Assembly (NCBI GenBank): GCA_002414145.1
Contig: DHYP01000022.1
Span: 696-7,445, forward strand
Origin: Methylophilaceae bacterium UBA5127
Lineage (GTDB): Bacteria > Pseudomonadota > Gammaproteobacteria > Burkholderiales > Methylophilaceae
Reading direction: 5' to 3'
Length of the DNA: 6,750 nucleotides
Below are positions 1-5,767 of the stretch, piece by piece (within the stretch, counting starts at the first letter, position 1; the number at the start of each line of letters is the position of its first letter). The notes beneath the pieces are model-generated. The model was not told the DNA's origin, ran no database searches, and saw only the letters and a program-made list of their open reading frames with translations. Position numbers and translations under genes: made by a program.

Positions 1-570
1 ATGGAAATCATCGAGGAGCGCACAGTTGGGCCAAGTATGGGTGAAGAAAATATTAAACGCGGGGTGCATTCTACCTTATGGGGCTTTGCTGCAATTGCTG
101 TGATGATGATTGTTTACTACATGGCATTTGGTGGTGTATCCGTGCTGGCGCTGGGCGTGAACTTGCTCTTGCTTGTGGCAGTGCTATCTATGTTGCAAGC
201 CACACTTACGCTACCAGGCTTAGCTGCGATTGCATTAGCACTCGGCATGGCGATTGATGCCAACGTACTCATTAATGAACGTATCCGTGAAGAGTTGCGC
301 AATGGCAACACACCACAAGCCAGTATTCACGCAGGTTACGATAGAGCATTCGACACCATTCTGGACTCCAACGTCACCACCATGATTGCGGGCTTGGCGC
401 TGTTTATGTTTGGTACTGGTCCGATTAAAGGCTTTGCTGTAGTGCATGTGTTGGGCATTTTGACCTCCATGTTCAGCGCAATTTTAGTCTCTCGCGCCAT
501 CGTCAATCTCATTTATGGATACAAACGCAAGATTGACAAATTAGCCATCGGACAAATTTACAAGGCCTAA
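1..570 (+). CDS. secD: Protein translocase subunit SecD, C-terminal part (5' truncated by window edge)
   Basis: SecD is an inner-membrane subunit that, with SecF, uses the proton gradient to help pull proteins through SecYEG on the periplasmic side. The visible 189 residues are the C-terminal membrane region. They begin at the EERTVGPSMG segment that precedes this region in SecD, then show hydrophobic helices at about residues 25-43, 47-66, 70-90, 125-137 and 143-172. The hallmark motif GMAIDANVLINERIREE is at 82-98, and its Asp86 corresponds to the Asp implicated in proton transport in the family. The NVTTMIAGLALFMFGTGPIKGFA block at 124-146 is also typical. E. coli SecD has about 615 residues, so roughly two thirds lies upstream. 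The first codon in the window happens to be ATG but is internal. secF follows after 29 bp, so the two are surely one operon. Identification is very secure. Confidence 0.97.
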   Translation: MEIIEERTVGPSMGEENIKRGVHSTLWGFAAIAVMMIVYYMAFGGVSVLALGVNLLLLVAVLSMLQATLTLPGLAAIALALGMAIDANVLINERIREELRNGNTPQASIHAGYDRAFDTILDSNVTTMIAGLALFMFGTGPIKGFAVVHVLGILTSMFSAILVSRAIVNLIYGYKRKIDKLAIGQIYKA

Positions 571-581
571 TTTTTAGGTCT
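563..581 (+). other. Small hairpin spanning the secD stop codon
   Basis: An 8-bp imperfect stem (AGGCCTAA pairing with TTAGGTCT, one G-U pair) with a three-T loop surrounds the secD TAA at 568-570. No T run follows, so it is unlikely to be a terminator. It could affect message processing or the relative output of secD and secF, but a role is speculation. Confidence 0.3.
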
Positions 582-599
582 ACATTACGAGCAAATATT

Positions 600-1547
600 A
601 TGGAATTATTTAGAATCAAAAAAGACATCCCCTTCATGAGCTATGGACGTCTTACCACATCCATCTCATTGATTACGTTTATTTTGGCGGTGTTCTTCCT
701 AGCCTCACATGGGCTTAACTATGGCGTAGATTTTACGGGTGGCACCGTGATGGAGGTGCATTACCCGCAAACTGCCAATGTTGATAACATCCGCAAAGCC
801 ATTGATAGCATTGAGCTCAAAGATGCCACCGTACAAAACTTTGGTACCAGCAGTGATGTGTTAATCCGTTTGCCGATTCGTAAAGACTTATCCATTGCAC
901 AACTGTCAGAAAAAGTGAGCACCGCTTTAAAAGCAGCCGATGCGCAAGCGGAAGTGCGACGTGTGGAAAGCGTCGGCTCACAAGTAGGTGAAGAACTCTA
1001 TGCTAATGGTGGCTTAGCACTACTATTAGTCTGCTTAGGCATTATGGCTTATCTGGCGATTCGCTTTGAGTGGCGCTTTGCCGTAGCTGCCATTATCGCC
1101 AACATGCATGATGTCATTATTATTCTCGGCTTTTTTGCTTTCTTCCAATGGGAGTTTAACTTAACTGTGCTGGCTGCGATTCTGGCGGTGCTCGGTTACT
1201 CAGTCAATGAATCTGTTGTAGTGTTTGACCGAGTACGCGAAAATTTCCGCAAAATGCGTAAAGCCAGTGCCGTGCAAGTGATTGATAACGCGATTACACG
1301 CACCATGTCTCGCACCGTGATTACCCACTTAATGACACAAACCATGGTTGGCTCCATGTTGCTGTTTGGTGGCGAGGTACTACACAACTTTGCATTGGCG
1401 CTGACCATTGGCATTTTATTTGGCATTTATTCCTCTGTATTAGTAGCTTGCCCGATTGCCATGTGGCTAGGAGTCAATCGTGCCAACTTAATTGGCGATA
1501 CCGAGAAAAAAGACGCTGAAAAAAATTCCGAAGCCATTGCACCTTAA
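600..1547 (+). CDS. secF: Protein translocase subunit SecF
   Basis: SecF partners SecD in the inner-membrane complex that completes Sec-dependent export using proton flow. The protein has 315 residues, close to the 323 of E. coli SecF. It opens with the typical MELFRIKKDIPFM start and has a first helix at about 19-37. The SecF signature GLNYGVDFTGGT is at 38-49, followed by a periplasmic domain to about 135. Five more helices follow, at about 137-155, 160-182, 186-207, 240-257 and 264-290. The motif GYSVNESVVVFDRVRENF is at 199-216. E. coli has SLND at this point, so Glu204 replaces the usual Asp. The tail after 295 is charged. The ATG at 600 is chosen because it gives the family N-terminus; a weak CGAG at 588-591 could serve as ribosome binding site. 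It follows secD by 29 bp and probably ends the operon at the hairpin downstream. Confidence 0.98.
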   Translation: MELFRIKKDIPFMSYGRLTTSISLITFILAVFFLASHGLNYGVDFTGGTVMEVHYPQTANVDNIRKAIDSIELKDATVQNFGTSSDVLIRLPIRKDLSIAQLSEKVSTALKAADAQAEVRRVESVGSQVGEELYANGGLALLLVCLGIMAYLAIRFEWRFAVAAIIANMHDVIIILGFFAFFQWEFNLTVLAAILAVLGYSVNESVVVFDRVRENFRKMRKASAVQVIDNAITRTMSRTVITHLMTQTMVGSMLLFGGEVLHNFALALTIGILFGIYSSVLVACPIAMWLGVNRANLIGDTEKKDAEKNSEAIAP

Positions 1548-1559
1548 CTTCTCTTATTG

Positions 1560-1584
1560 AGGGGCCGATAAGCCCTTGATTTTT
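1560..1584 (+). terminator. Probable rho-independent terminator of secDF
   Basis: Twelve bases after the secF stop codon, AGGGGC (1560-1565) can pair with GCCCTT (1572-1577), including one G-U pair, around a six-base loop. GA and then five T residues (1580-1584) follow. The stem is short but G+C-rich and in the right place to end the secDF transcript. Strength is uncertain because the T run is brief and two bases separate it from the stem. Confidence 0.55.
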
Positions 1585-1585
1585 A

Positions 1586-1609
1586 GCCACTAGCCGTTAC
1601 ACTAGTGGC
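1586..1609. repeat. Perfect 8-bp inverted repeat upstream of corB-like gene
   Basis: GCCACTAG (1586-1593) and CTAGTGGC (1602-1609) are exact reverse complements separated by eight bases. No clean T run follows on the + strand (ATCCTTATTCTG), so it is a poor terminator. It sits just upstream of the extended -10 element proposed for the next gene, where a dimeric regulator could bind. It may equally be a second, weaker part of the secF terminator region. Confidence 0.45.
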
Positions 1610-1619
1610 ATCCTTATTC

Positions 1620-1628
1620 TGTTTTAAT
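1620..1628 (+). promoter_or_regulatory. Possible extended -10 promoter element for corB-like gene
   Basis: TGT followed directly by TTTAAT matches an extended -10 (TGn plus a hexamer with five of six consensus bases). No good -35 is seen at the expected distance (CACTAG near 1600-1605), which is tolerated by extended -10 promoters. Transcription would start about seven bases after the hexamer, at or next to the TTG start codon at 1634. The motif is short and AT-rich, so chance occurrence is possible. Confidence 0.3.
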
Positions 1629-1633
1629 ATTCC

Positions 1634-2905
1634 TTGGAAAATACCCCTTTAAGTTGGCAAATTGGCATTCTAATATTGCTACTTGGCTGTACTGCTTTTT
1701 TCTCTATTGCAGAGACCAGCTTAATGTCACTCAACCGCTATAGAATGCGGCACTTGGCAAAAGAGGGGCATCGGGGAGCACGACTAGCCAGCATATTACT
1801 CACCAAAACAGACAAGTTACTCGGCGTGATTCTACTCGGCAATACCCTTTGCATTGTTGCATCATCGTCACTCGAAGTACTGATCAGCCACCAGCTATTT
1901 GGTGAAGGCAAATATGTGTTAGCCATAGGCTCACTTGTACTCACCTTTATCATTTTAGTGTTTAGTGAGATTTCACCCAAAGTCATCGCAGCGGCACACG
2001 CCGAAAAAATAGGTTTTTTTTGTAGTTATATTATTTATCCATTGTTATGGATATTTAATCCTGTCGTTTCTTTCGTCAACCTTTTCGTTAAAGGCTTTGT
2101 GCGCATTCTTGGCATAAAGGTCAATTTTGAAGAAACAATTCAAGCAGTTACTACTGAAGAGTTGCGTAGCATTGTGAGCGAAGCGGGACATTATATCCCC
2201 AAAAAAAATCGCACGATTCTGCTTAATTTGTTTGATTTAGAAAAAATTACTGTTGATGATGTCATGACGGCTCACACCATGGTAGAGGTGATTGATTTTG
2301 ACGACCCCATCGAAGAAATATTGCGACGTATTTCCTCAAGTCATCACACACGCCTGCCAATACGTGAGGGCGATAATGAGGAAATTATCGGCATCATTCA
2401 TGTACGTAAATTTATCAATCAGTTGAGGCTTGAACAACAAGACCCAGATTTCGATAAGGAAACGCTGCGTAAAACCATGAATGAGCCCTATTTCATTCCT
2501 TCTGGCACACCCCTTTATACGCAAATCCAACAATTTCAAGAGCACCAAGAGCGTATCGCCTTGGTTGTAGACGAGTATGGCGAATTCAAAGGGCTGGTGA
2601 CATTAGAAGATATATTGGAAGAGGTGATTGGCGATTTTACAACGCAGTCACCGAGCCGTGTAAGTAGTTACCACCAAGAAGAGGATGGCAGTTGGCTGGT
2701 AGATGGCAGTAGCTCACTTAGAGATTTAAATAAAAAGCTACATCTCAGCTTACCTTTAGACGGACCACGCACGCTAAATGGCTTAGTCATCGAATACTTT
2801 GAAGACATTCCTGAGCCTAACACTAGTTTTCGTATTGGTGAGCACACGCTGGAAATTGTGCAGACACAGGATAGGATTGTCAAAAGTGTCAAAATATTCC
2901 CTTAA
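1634..2905 (+). CDS. corB: CNNM/CorB-family inner-membrane protein (DUF21-CBS pair-CorC_HlyC), YfjD-like
   Basis: This 423-residue protein aligns along its whole length with E. coli YfjD (CorB, about 428 residues) as I recall that sequence. The family is linked to Mg2+/Co2+ export and resistance; the exact substrate here is not proven. Residues 1-165 form the DUF21 membrane domain, with helices at about 8-30, 62-83, 95-113 and 128-152. It contains FSIAETSLMSLNRYR (23-37), LLGNTL (67-72) and SEISPK (111-116). Two CBS domains span about 209-262 and 280-335, ending in the conserved DEYGEFKGLVTLEDILEEVIGDF stretch (313-335). A CorC_HlyC domain covers 346-423. The start is TTG at 1634: an in-frame TAA lies at 1625-1627 and the next in-frame ATG (codon 31) would delete the first helix. 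No Shine-Dalgarno sequence is visible. GNT replaces the usual GNN, and VMTAH replaces VMVPR. The symbol follows E. coli usage and is less certain than the family. Confidence 0.9.
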   Translation: MENTPLSWQIGILILLLGCTAFFSIAETSLMSLNRYRMRHLAKEGHRGARLASILLTKTDKLLGVILLGNTLCIVASSSLEVLISHQLFGEGKYVLAIGSLVLTFIILVFSEISPKVIAAAHAEKIGFFCSYIIYPLLWIFNPVVSFVNLFVKGFVRILGIKVNFEETIQAVTTEELRSIVSEAGHYIPKKNRTILLNLFDLEKITVDDVMTAHTMVEVIDFDDPIEEILRRISSSHHTRLPIREGDNEEIIGIIHVRKFINQLRLEQQDPDFDKETLRKTMNEPYFIPSGTPLYTQIQQFQEHQERIALVVDEYGEFKGLVTLEDILEEVIGDFTTQSPSRVSSYHQEEDGSWLVDGSSSLRDLNKKLHLSLPLDGPRTLNGLVIEYFEDIPEPNTSFRIGEHTLEIVQTQDRIVKSVKIFP

Positions 2906-2907
2906 TT

Positions 2908-2926
2908 ATTAACAAAAATCATTCTC
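2908..2926. promoter_or_regulatory. Weak Fur-box-like sequence upstream of clpS
   Basis: The 19 bases match the classical Fur consensus (GATAATGATAATCATTATC) at 13 positions by hand count. The right half, AATCATTCTC, matches nine of ten. The region is very AT-rich, which inflates such matches, and the left half is poor. It lies between the corB-like stop codon and clpS. Neither gene is a classical iron-regulated gene, so this is only a candidate. Confidence 0.2.
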
Positions 2927-2940
2927 AATTAAAATTAGAC

Positions 2941-2968
2941 TTGAATTTTTTATCATTCGGCTCAAAAT
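2941..2968 (+). promoter_or_regulatory. Possible sigma-70-type promoter for clpS
   Basis: TTGAAT (2941-2946) and CAAAAT (2963-2968) each match four of six consensus bases and are 16 bp apart. Transcription would begin about 14 bases before the clpS ATG. TATCAT at 2951-2956 is an alternative -10 with a weak -35. Both are moderate matches in an AT-rich gap of 83 bp; some promoter here is likely because no clear terminator or tight coupling joins clpS to the preceding gene. Confidence 0.3.
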
Positions 2969-2988
2969 AGCAGTTAGTAAGTTATAAA

Positions 2989-3309
2989 ATGAAACTGATG
3001 GCAAATACGCATTCAACTGGTGACACCGCATTACGACCTAGCGCAGTAAAACCAAAACTGCCAGAGATGTTTAAAGTATTGCTATTAAATGACGATTACA
3101 CTCCTATGGAGTTTGTTGTAGAAACAATCCAACGATTTTTTAATAAAAGTCGTGAACAAGCAACGCAAATTATGCTCAAAGTACATACGGAAGGCGTTGG
3201 TGTGTGTGGTGTGTATTCACGTGAGATTGCTGAGACTAAAATGAATCAAGTCCTGACGCATGCACGAGAATCACAACATCCGCTACAATGCGTAATAGAG
3301 CCAGCATAA
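2989..3309 (+). CDS. clpS: ATP-dependent Clp protease adaptor ClpS
   Basis: ClpS is a small cytoplasmic adaptor that recognises proteins with bulky N-terminal residues (N-degrons) and hands them to ClpAP for degradation. The protein has 106 residues, the same as E. coli ClpS, and the numbering coincides. The binding-pocket segment [10 protein letters not shown] is at 34-43. Met62 and His66 lie in [10 protein letters not shown], and [13 protein letters not shown] at 72-84 contacts the ClpA N-domain. The first ~25 residues form the variable flexible extension needed for delivery. The ATG at 2989 gives full length; a second in-frame ATG lies at 2998, three codons later. Neither has a strong Shine-Dalgarno sequence (TAAG at 2978-2981 is the best for the first). 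clpA follows 117 bp downstream, the standard partner arrangement, and identification is firm. Confidence 0.97.
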   Translation: MKLMANTHSTGDTALRPSAVKPKLPEMFKVLLLNDDYTPMEFVVETIQRFFNKSREQATQIMLKVHTEGVGVCGVYSREIAETKMNQVLTHARESQHPLQCVIEPA

Positions 3310-3311
3310 GG

Positions 3312-3362
3312 GCATGTGATAAATAACCATGTAAAAATGGCGTTTAAACTTAAATTACATGC
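3312..3362. repeat. Competing inverted repeats in the clpS-clpA gap
   Basis: One right arm, TTACATGC (3355-3362), can pair with either of two left arms: GCATGT (3312-3317, six bp) or CATGTAA (3328-3334, seven bp). A perfect palindrome GTTTAAAC (3342-3349) lies in the loop of both. No T run follows, so this is not an obvious terminator. It may be an operator region, a leader structure upstream of clpA, or chance in AT-rich DNA. Confidence 0.35.
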
Positions 3363-3406
3363 AAACCTAAATGCTAATATTTCATTACAAGATTGAGTTA
3401 GCAAAA

Positions 3407-3430
3407 ATGAAAGTTAAGGTACAAAGATGA
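3407..3430 (+). other. Seven-codon ORF overlapping the clpA start (ATGA)
   Basis: ATG at 3407 opens a seven-codon frame (MKVKVQR) whose TGA at 3428-3430 overlaps the clpA ATG at 3427-3429. Such ATGA overlap is the usual geometry for translational coupling. Its own ribosome binding site is weak (GAG at 3395-3397). The clpA Shine-Dalgarno sequence lies inside it. It is recorded as a possible leader; chance is quite possible. Confidence 0.2.
3415..3420 (+). promoter_or_regulatory. clpA ribosome binding site
   Basis: TAAGGT sits with its AAGG core seven bases before the ATG at 3427, good spacing for a Shine-Dalgarno sequence. It supports that start, which also gives the family N-terminus. Confidence 0.6.
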
Positions 3431-5712
3431 TTGCTCAAGAATTAGAAGTTAGTCTACATATGGCGTTTATGGACGCAAGACAAAAACGACACGAACTCAT
3501 TACAGTTGAGCATCTTCTGTTGGCCATGATAGACAATCCCACTGCAGCAGAGGTATTGCGCGCTTGCGGTGCTAAATTTGATACATTACGCTCAGAGCTG
3601 ACACACTATATTGAAGAGCATACCCCCACTGTAAGTAATGACACCGAGGGCGAAGTAGACACGCAACCCACACTTGGTTTCCAGCGTGTAATACAGCGCG
3701 CCATGCTGCATGTGCAGTCTTCTGGTAAAAAAGAAGTCACAGGCGCTAATGTGCTGGTTGCGATCTATGGCGAAAAGGACTCTCACGCCGTGTTCTTTCT
3801 ACACCAGCAAGGCATCACTAGGTTGGATATCGTGAACTTTATCTCACACGGTGTGGCAAAACTGCCTGAAGGTGAGGAAAAACCTGAAAGTGCTGACCAA
3901 GAGTCAGAAGCGGAGCCAACCCCTAATGGCGCATTGGAAAACTTTACGCTTAATCTCAATGCACAAGTCTCCGCAGGTAAAATTGATCCACTAATTGGGC
4001 GCGGGTCTGAACTTGAGCGCGTCATTCAAACTTTATGCCGTCGCAGAAAAAACAACCCATTATTAGTAGGCGAGGCTGGCGTGGGCAAAACTGCGATTGC
4101 AGAAGGTTTGGCGAGCCGTATTGTAGAACAGGACATTCCAGAGGTCTTGGCTAAAGCAACCGTGTACTCATTGGATATGGGCGCGCTACTTGCAGGCACA
4201 AAATACCGTGGCGATTTTGAGCAGCGCCTTAAAGCAGTCATGAAACAATTGGCAGAAAAACCAGATGCGATTTTATTCATTGATGAAATCCACACTTTAA
4301 TTGGTGCAGGCGCAGCCAGTGGTGGCACTTTAGATGCAAGCAATCTGCTCAAACCAGCATTATCCAATGGCTCATTGAAATGTATAGGGGCAACCACCTA
4401 TCAAGAATACCGTGGCATTTTCGAGAAAGATCACGCGCTTTCACGTCGTTTCCAAAAAATTGATGTGACTGAGCCTAGTGTTGCCGAAACGATTGAAATC
4501 TTAAAAGGATTGAAATCTAAATTTGAAGAACACCATAGCGTTAAGTATAGCGCCAGTGCTTTAAGTACAGCCGCTGAACTGTCTGCTAAATACATTAATG
4601 ACCGCCATTTGCCTGATAAAGCCATTGATGTGATTGATGAGGCTGGTGCAGCTCAACGCATCTTGCCAAAAAACAAACAGAAAAAAATCATTGGCAATAA
4701 AGAAATCGAAGACATTATTGCCAAGATTGCGCGCATTCCGCCTAAAAACATCTCAACCGATGACCGTACCGCGCTTAAAACTTTAGAGCGCGATTTGAAA
4801 GCTGTGGTGTTTGGTCAAGATAAAGCCATCGAAACACTGGCATCAGCTGTAAAAATGGCGCGTAGCGGCTTGGGTCAAAATAACAAACCGATTGGTAGCT
4901 TTTTATTCAGTGGCCCTACTGGCGTAGGTAAAACTGAAGTCGCTAAACAACTCGCCTATATCATGGGTATTGAGCTGATTCGCTTTGACATGAGTGAATA
5001 CATGGAACGCCATGCGGTGAGTCGTTTAATCGGTGCGCCTCCAGGCTACGTTGGCTTTGATCAAGGCGGCCTACTCACAGAGGCCATCACCAAACAGCCT
5101 TATTGTGTATTGCTTTTAGATGAGATTGAAAAAGCCCATCCTGATATTTTCAATATCTTGCTTCAGGTCATGGATCACGGCACACTGACTGACAATAATG
5201 GCCGCAAAGCAGATTTCCGCAATGTGACGATTATCATGACGACGAATGCAGGCGCTGAGAATATGTCTAAATCAAGCATAGGCTTTACCAATGCTAAAGA
5301 TGTCTCAGACGAAGCTGCTGACATTAAACGCTTCTTTAGTCCTGAGTTCCGTAATCGCTTAGATGCCACTGTGTCGTTTAGCGCACTCTCGCAAGAAATT
5401 ATTATTCGTGTAGTAGATAAATTCTTGATGCAGTTAGAAGACCAGTTGCATGAGAAAAAAGTAGAAGTGACCTTCAGCCAGGCGCTGAAAACTTACTTAG
5501 GTAAAAAAGGCTTTGATCCACTCATGGGCGCACGTCCAATGGCACGACTGATTCAAGACACCATACGCAAGGCGTTGGCTGATGAGCTGTTATTTGGTCG
5601 CTTAAGCAATGGTGGCAATGTGCACGTAGATATTGACGATAAAGATCAAGTGAAGTTGGTGTTTGACGATAAATCTAAAACTGAACCAGAGTCACTTGCT
5701 ACTGCGGAATAA
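3427..5712 (+). CDS. clpA: ATP-dependent Clp protease ATP-binding subunit ClpA
   Basis: ClpA is the hexameric AAA+ unfoldase that threads substrates, including those brought by ClpS, into the ClpP protease. The protein has 761 residues (E. coli 758). The Clp N-domain, the ClpS docking site, covers about 1-142. A Glu/Pro-rich linker follows (146-168). D1 carries Walker A GEAGVGKT (215-222), pore motif KYRG (259-262), Walker B ILFIDE (282-287) and arginines 340-341. D2 carries Walker A GPTGVGKT (496-503), pore motif GYVG (540-543), Walker B VLLLDE (561-566), FRNR (641-644) with likely arginine fingers, and sensor-2 GAR (701-703). The ClpP-contact loop reads IGF (618-620) where E. coli has IGL. 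All catalytic elements are intact, so the enzyme should be active. The gene ends in a variable tail and is followed within 21 bases by a bidirectional terminator. ClpP is not encoded here. Confidence 0.98.
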   Translation: MIAQELEVSLHMAFMDARQKRHELITVEHLLLAMIDNPTAAEVLRACGAKFDTLRSELTHYIEEHTPTVSNDTEGEVDTQPTLGFQRVIQRAMLHVQSSGKKEVTGANVLVAIYGEKDSHAVFFLHQQGITRLDIVNFISHGVAKLPEGEEKPESADQESEAEPTPNGALENFTLNLNAQVSAGKIDPLIGRGSELERVIQTLCRRRKNNPLLVGEAGVGKTAIAEGLASRIVEQDIPEVLAKATVYSLDMGALLAGTKYRGDFEQRLKAVMKQLAEKPDAILFIDEIHTLIGAGAASGGTLDASNLLKPALSNGSLKCIGATTYQEYRGIFEKDHALSRRFQKIDVTEPSVAETIEILKGLKSKFEEHHSVKYSASALSTAAELSAKYINDRHLPDKAIDVIDEAGAAQRILPKNKQKKIIGNKEIEDIIAKIARIPPKNISTDDRTALKTLERDLKAVVFGQDKAIETLASAVKMARSGLGQNNKPIGSFLFSGPTGVGKTEVAKQLAYIMGIELIRFDMSEYMERHAVSRLIGAPPGYVGFDQGGLLTEAITKQPYCVLLLDEIEKAHPDIFNILLQVMDHGTLTDNNGRKADFRNVTIIMTTNAGAENMSKSSIGFTNAKDVSDEAADIKRFFSPEFRNRLDATVSFSALSQEIIIRVVDKFLMQLEDQLHEKKVEVTFSQALKTYLGKKGFDPLMGARPMARLIQDTIRKALADELLFGRLSNGGNVHVDIDDKDQVKLVFDDKSKTEPESLATAE

Positions 5713-5723
5713 GCAATACGCAT

Positions 5724-5767
5724 AAAAAAACCACAGCCAATTTACGCTATGTAAGTTGGCTGTTTTT
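5724..5767. terminator. Bidirectional rho-independent terminator between clpA and the GST gene
   Basis: Bases 5733-5745 pair with 5751-5763 in a 13-bp stem with one G-U pair and a five-base GCTAT loop. Five T residues (5763-5767) follow on the + strand, ending clpA transcripts. On the - strand the stem is followed by GG and seven T residues (complement of 5724-5730), ending the convergent gene. The stop codon and the last six sense codons of the GST-like gene lie inside the right side of this structure. Confidence 0.88.

Noticed and set aside
1..3. ATG at the very first base as a start codon
   Set aside because: The translation begins in the middle of SecD, just before its C-terminal membrane region, so the codon is internal and the gene is cut by the window edge.
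117..447. Two - strand frames opposite secD
   Set aside because: Both overlap conserved SecD motifs on the + strand and look like shadows.
2902..2932. TTAATT ... AATTAA after the corB-like gene as a terminator
   Set aside because: The arms are only A/T pairs with a long loop and no T run, so a stable hairpin is not expected.
4026..4397. Open frame of 123 codons on the - strand opposite clpA
   Set aside because: It lies wholly inside clpA, whose frame is intact and strongly conserved. The antisense translation shows no recognisable domain and no upstream Shine-Dalgarno sequence was evident.
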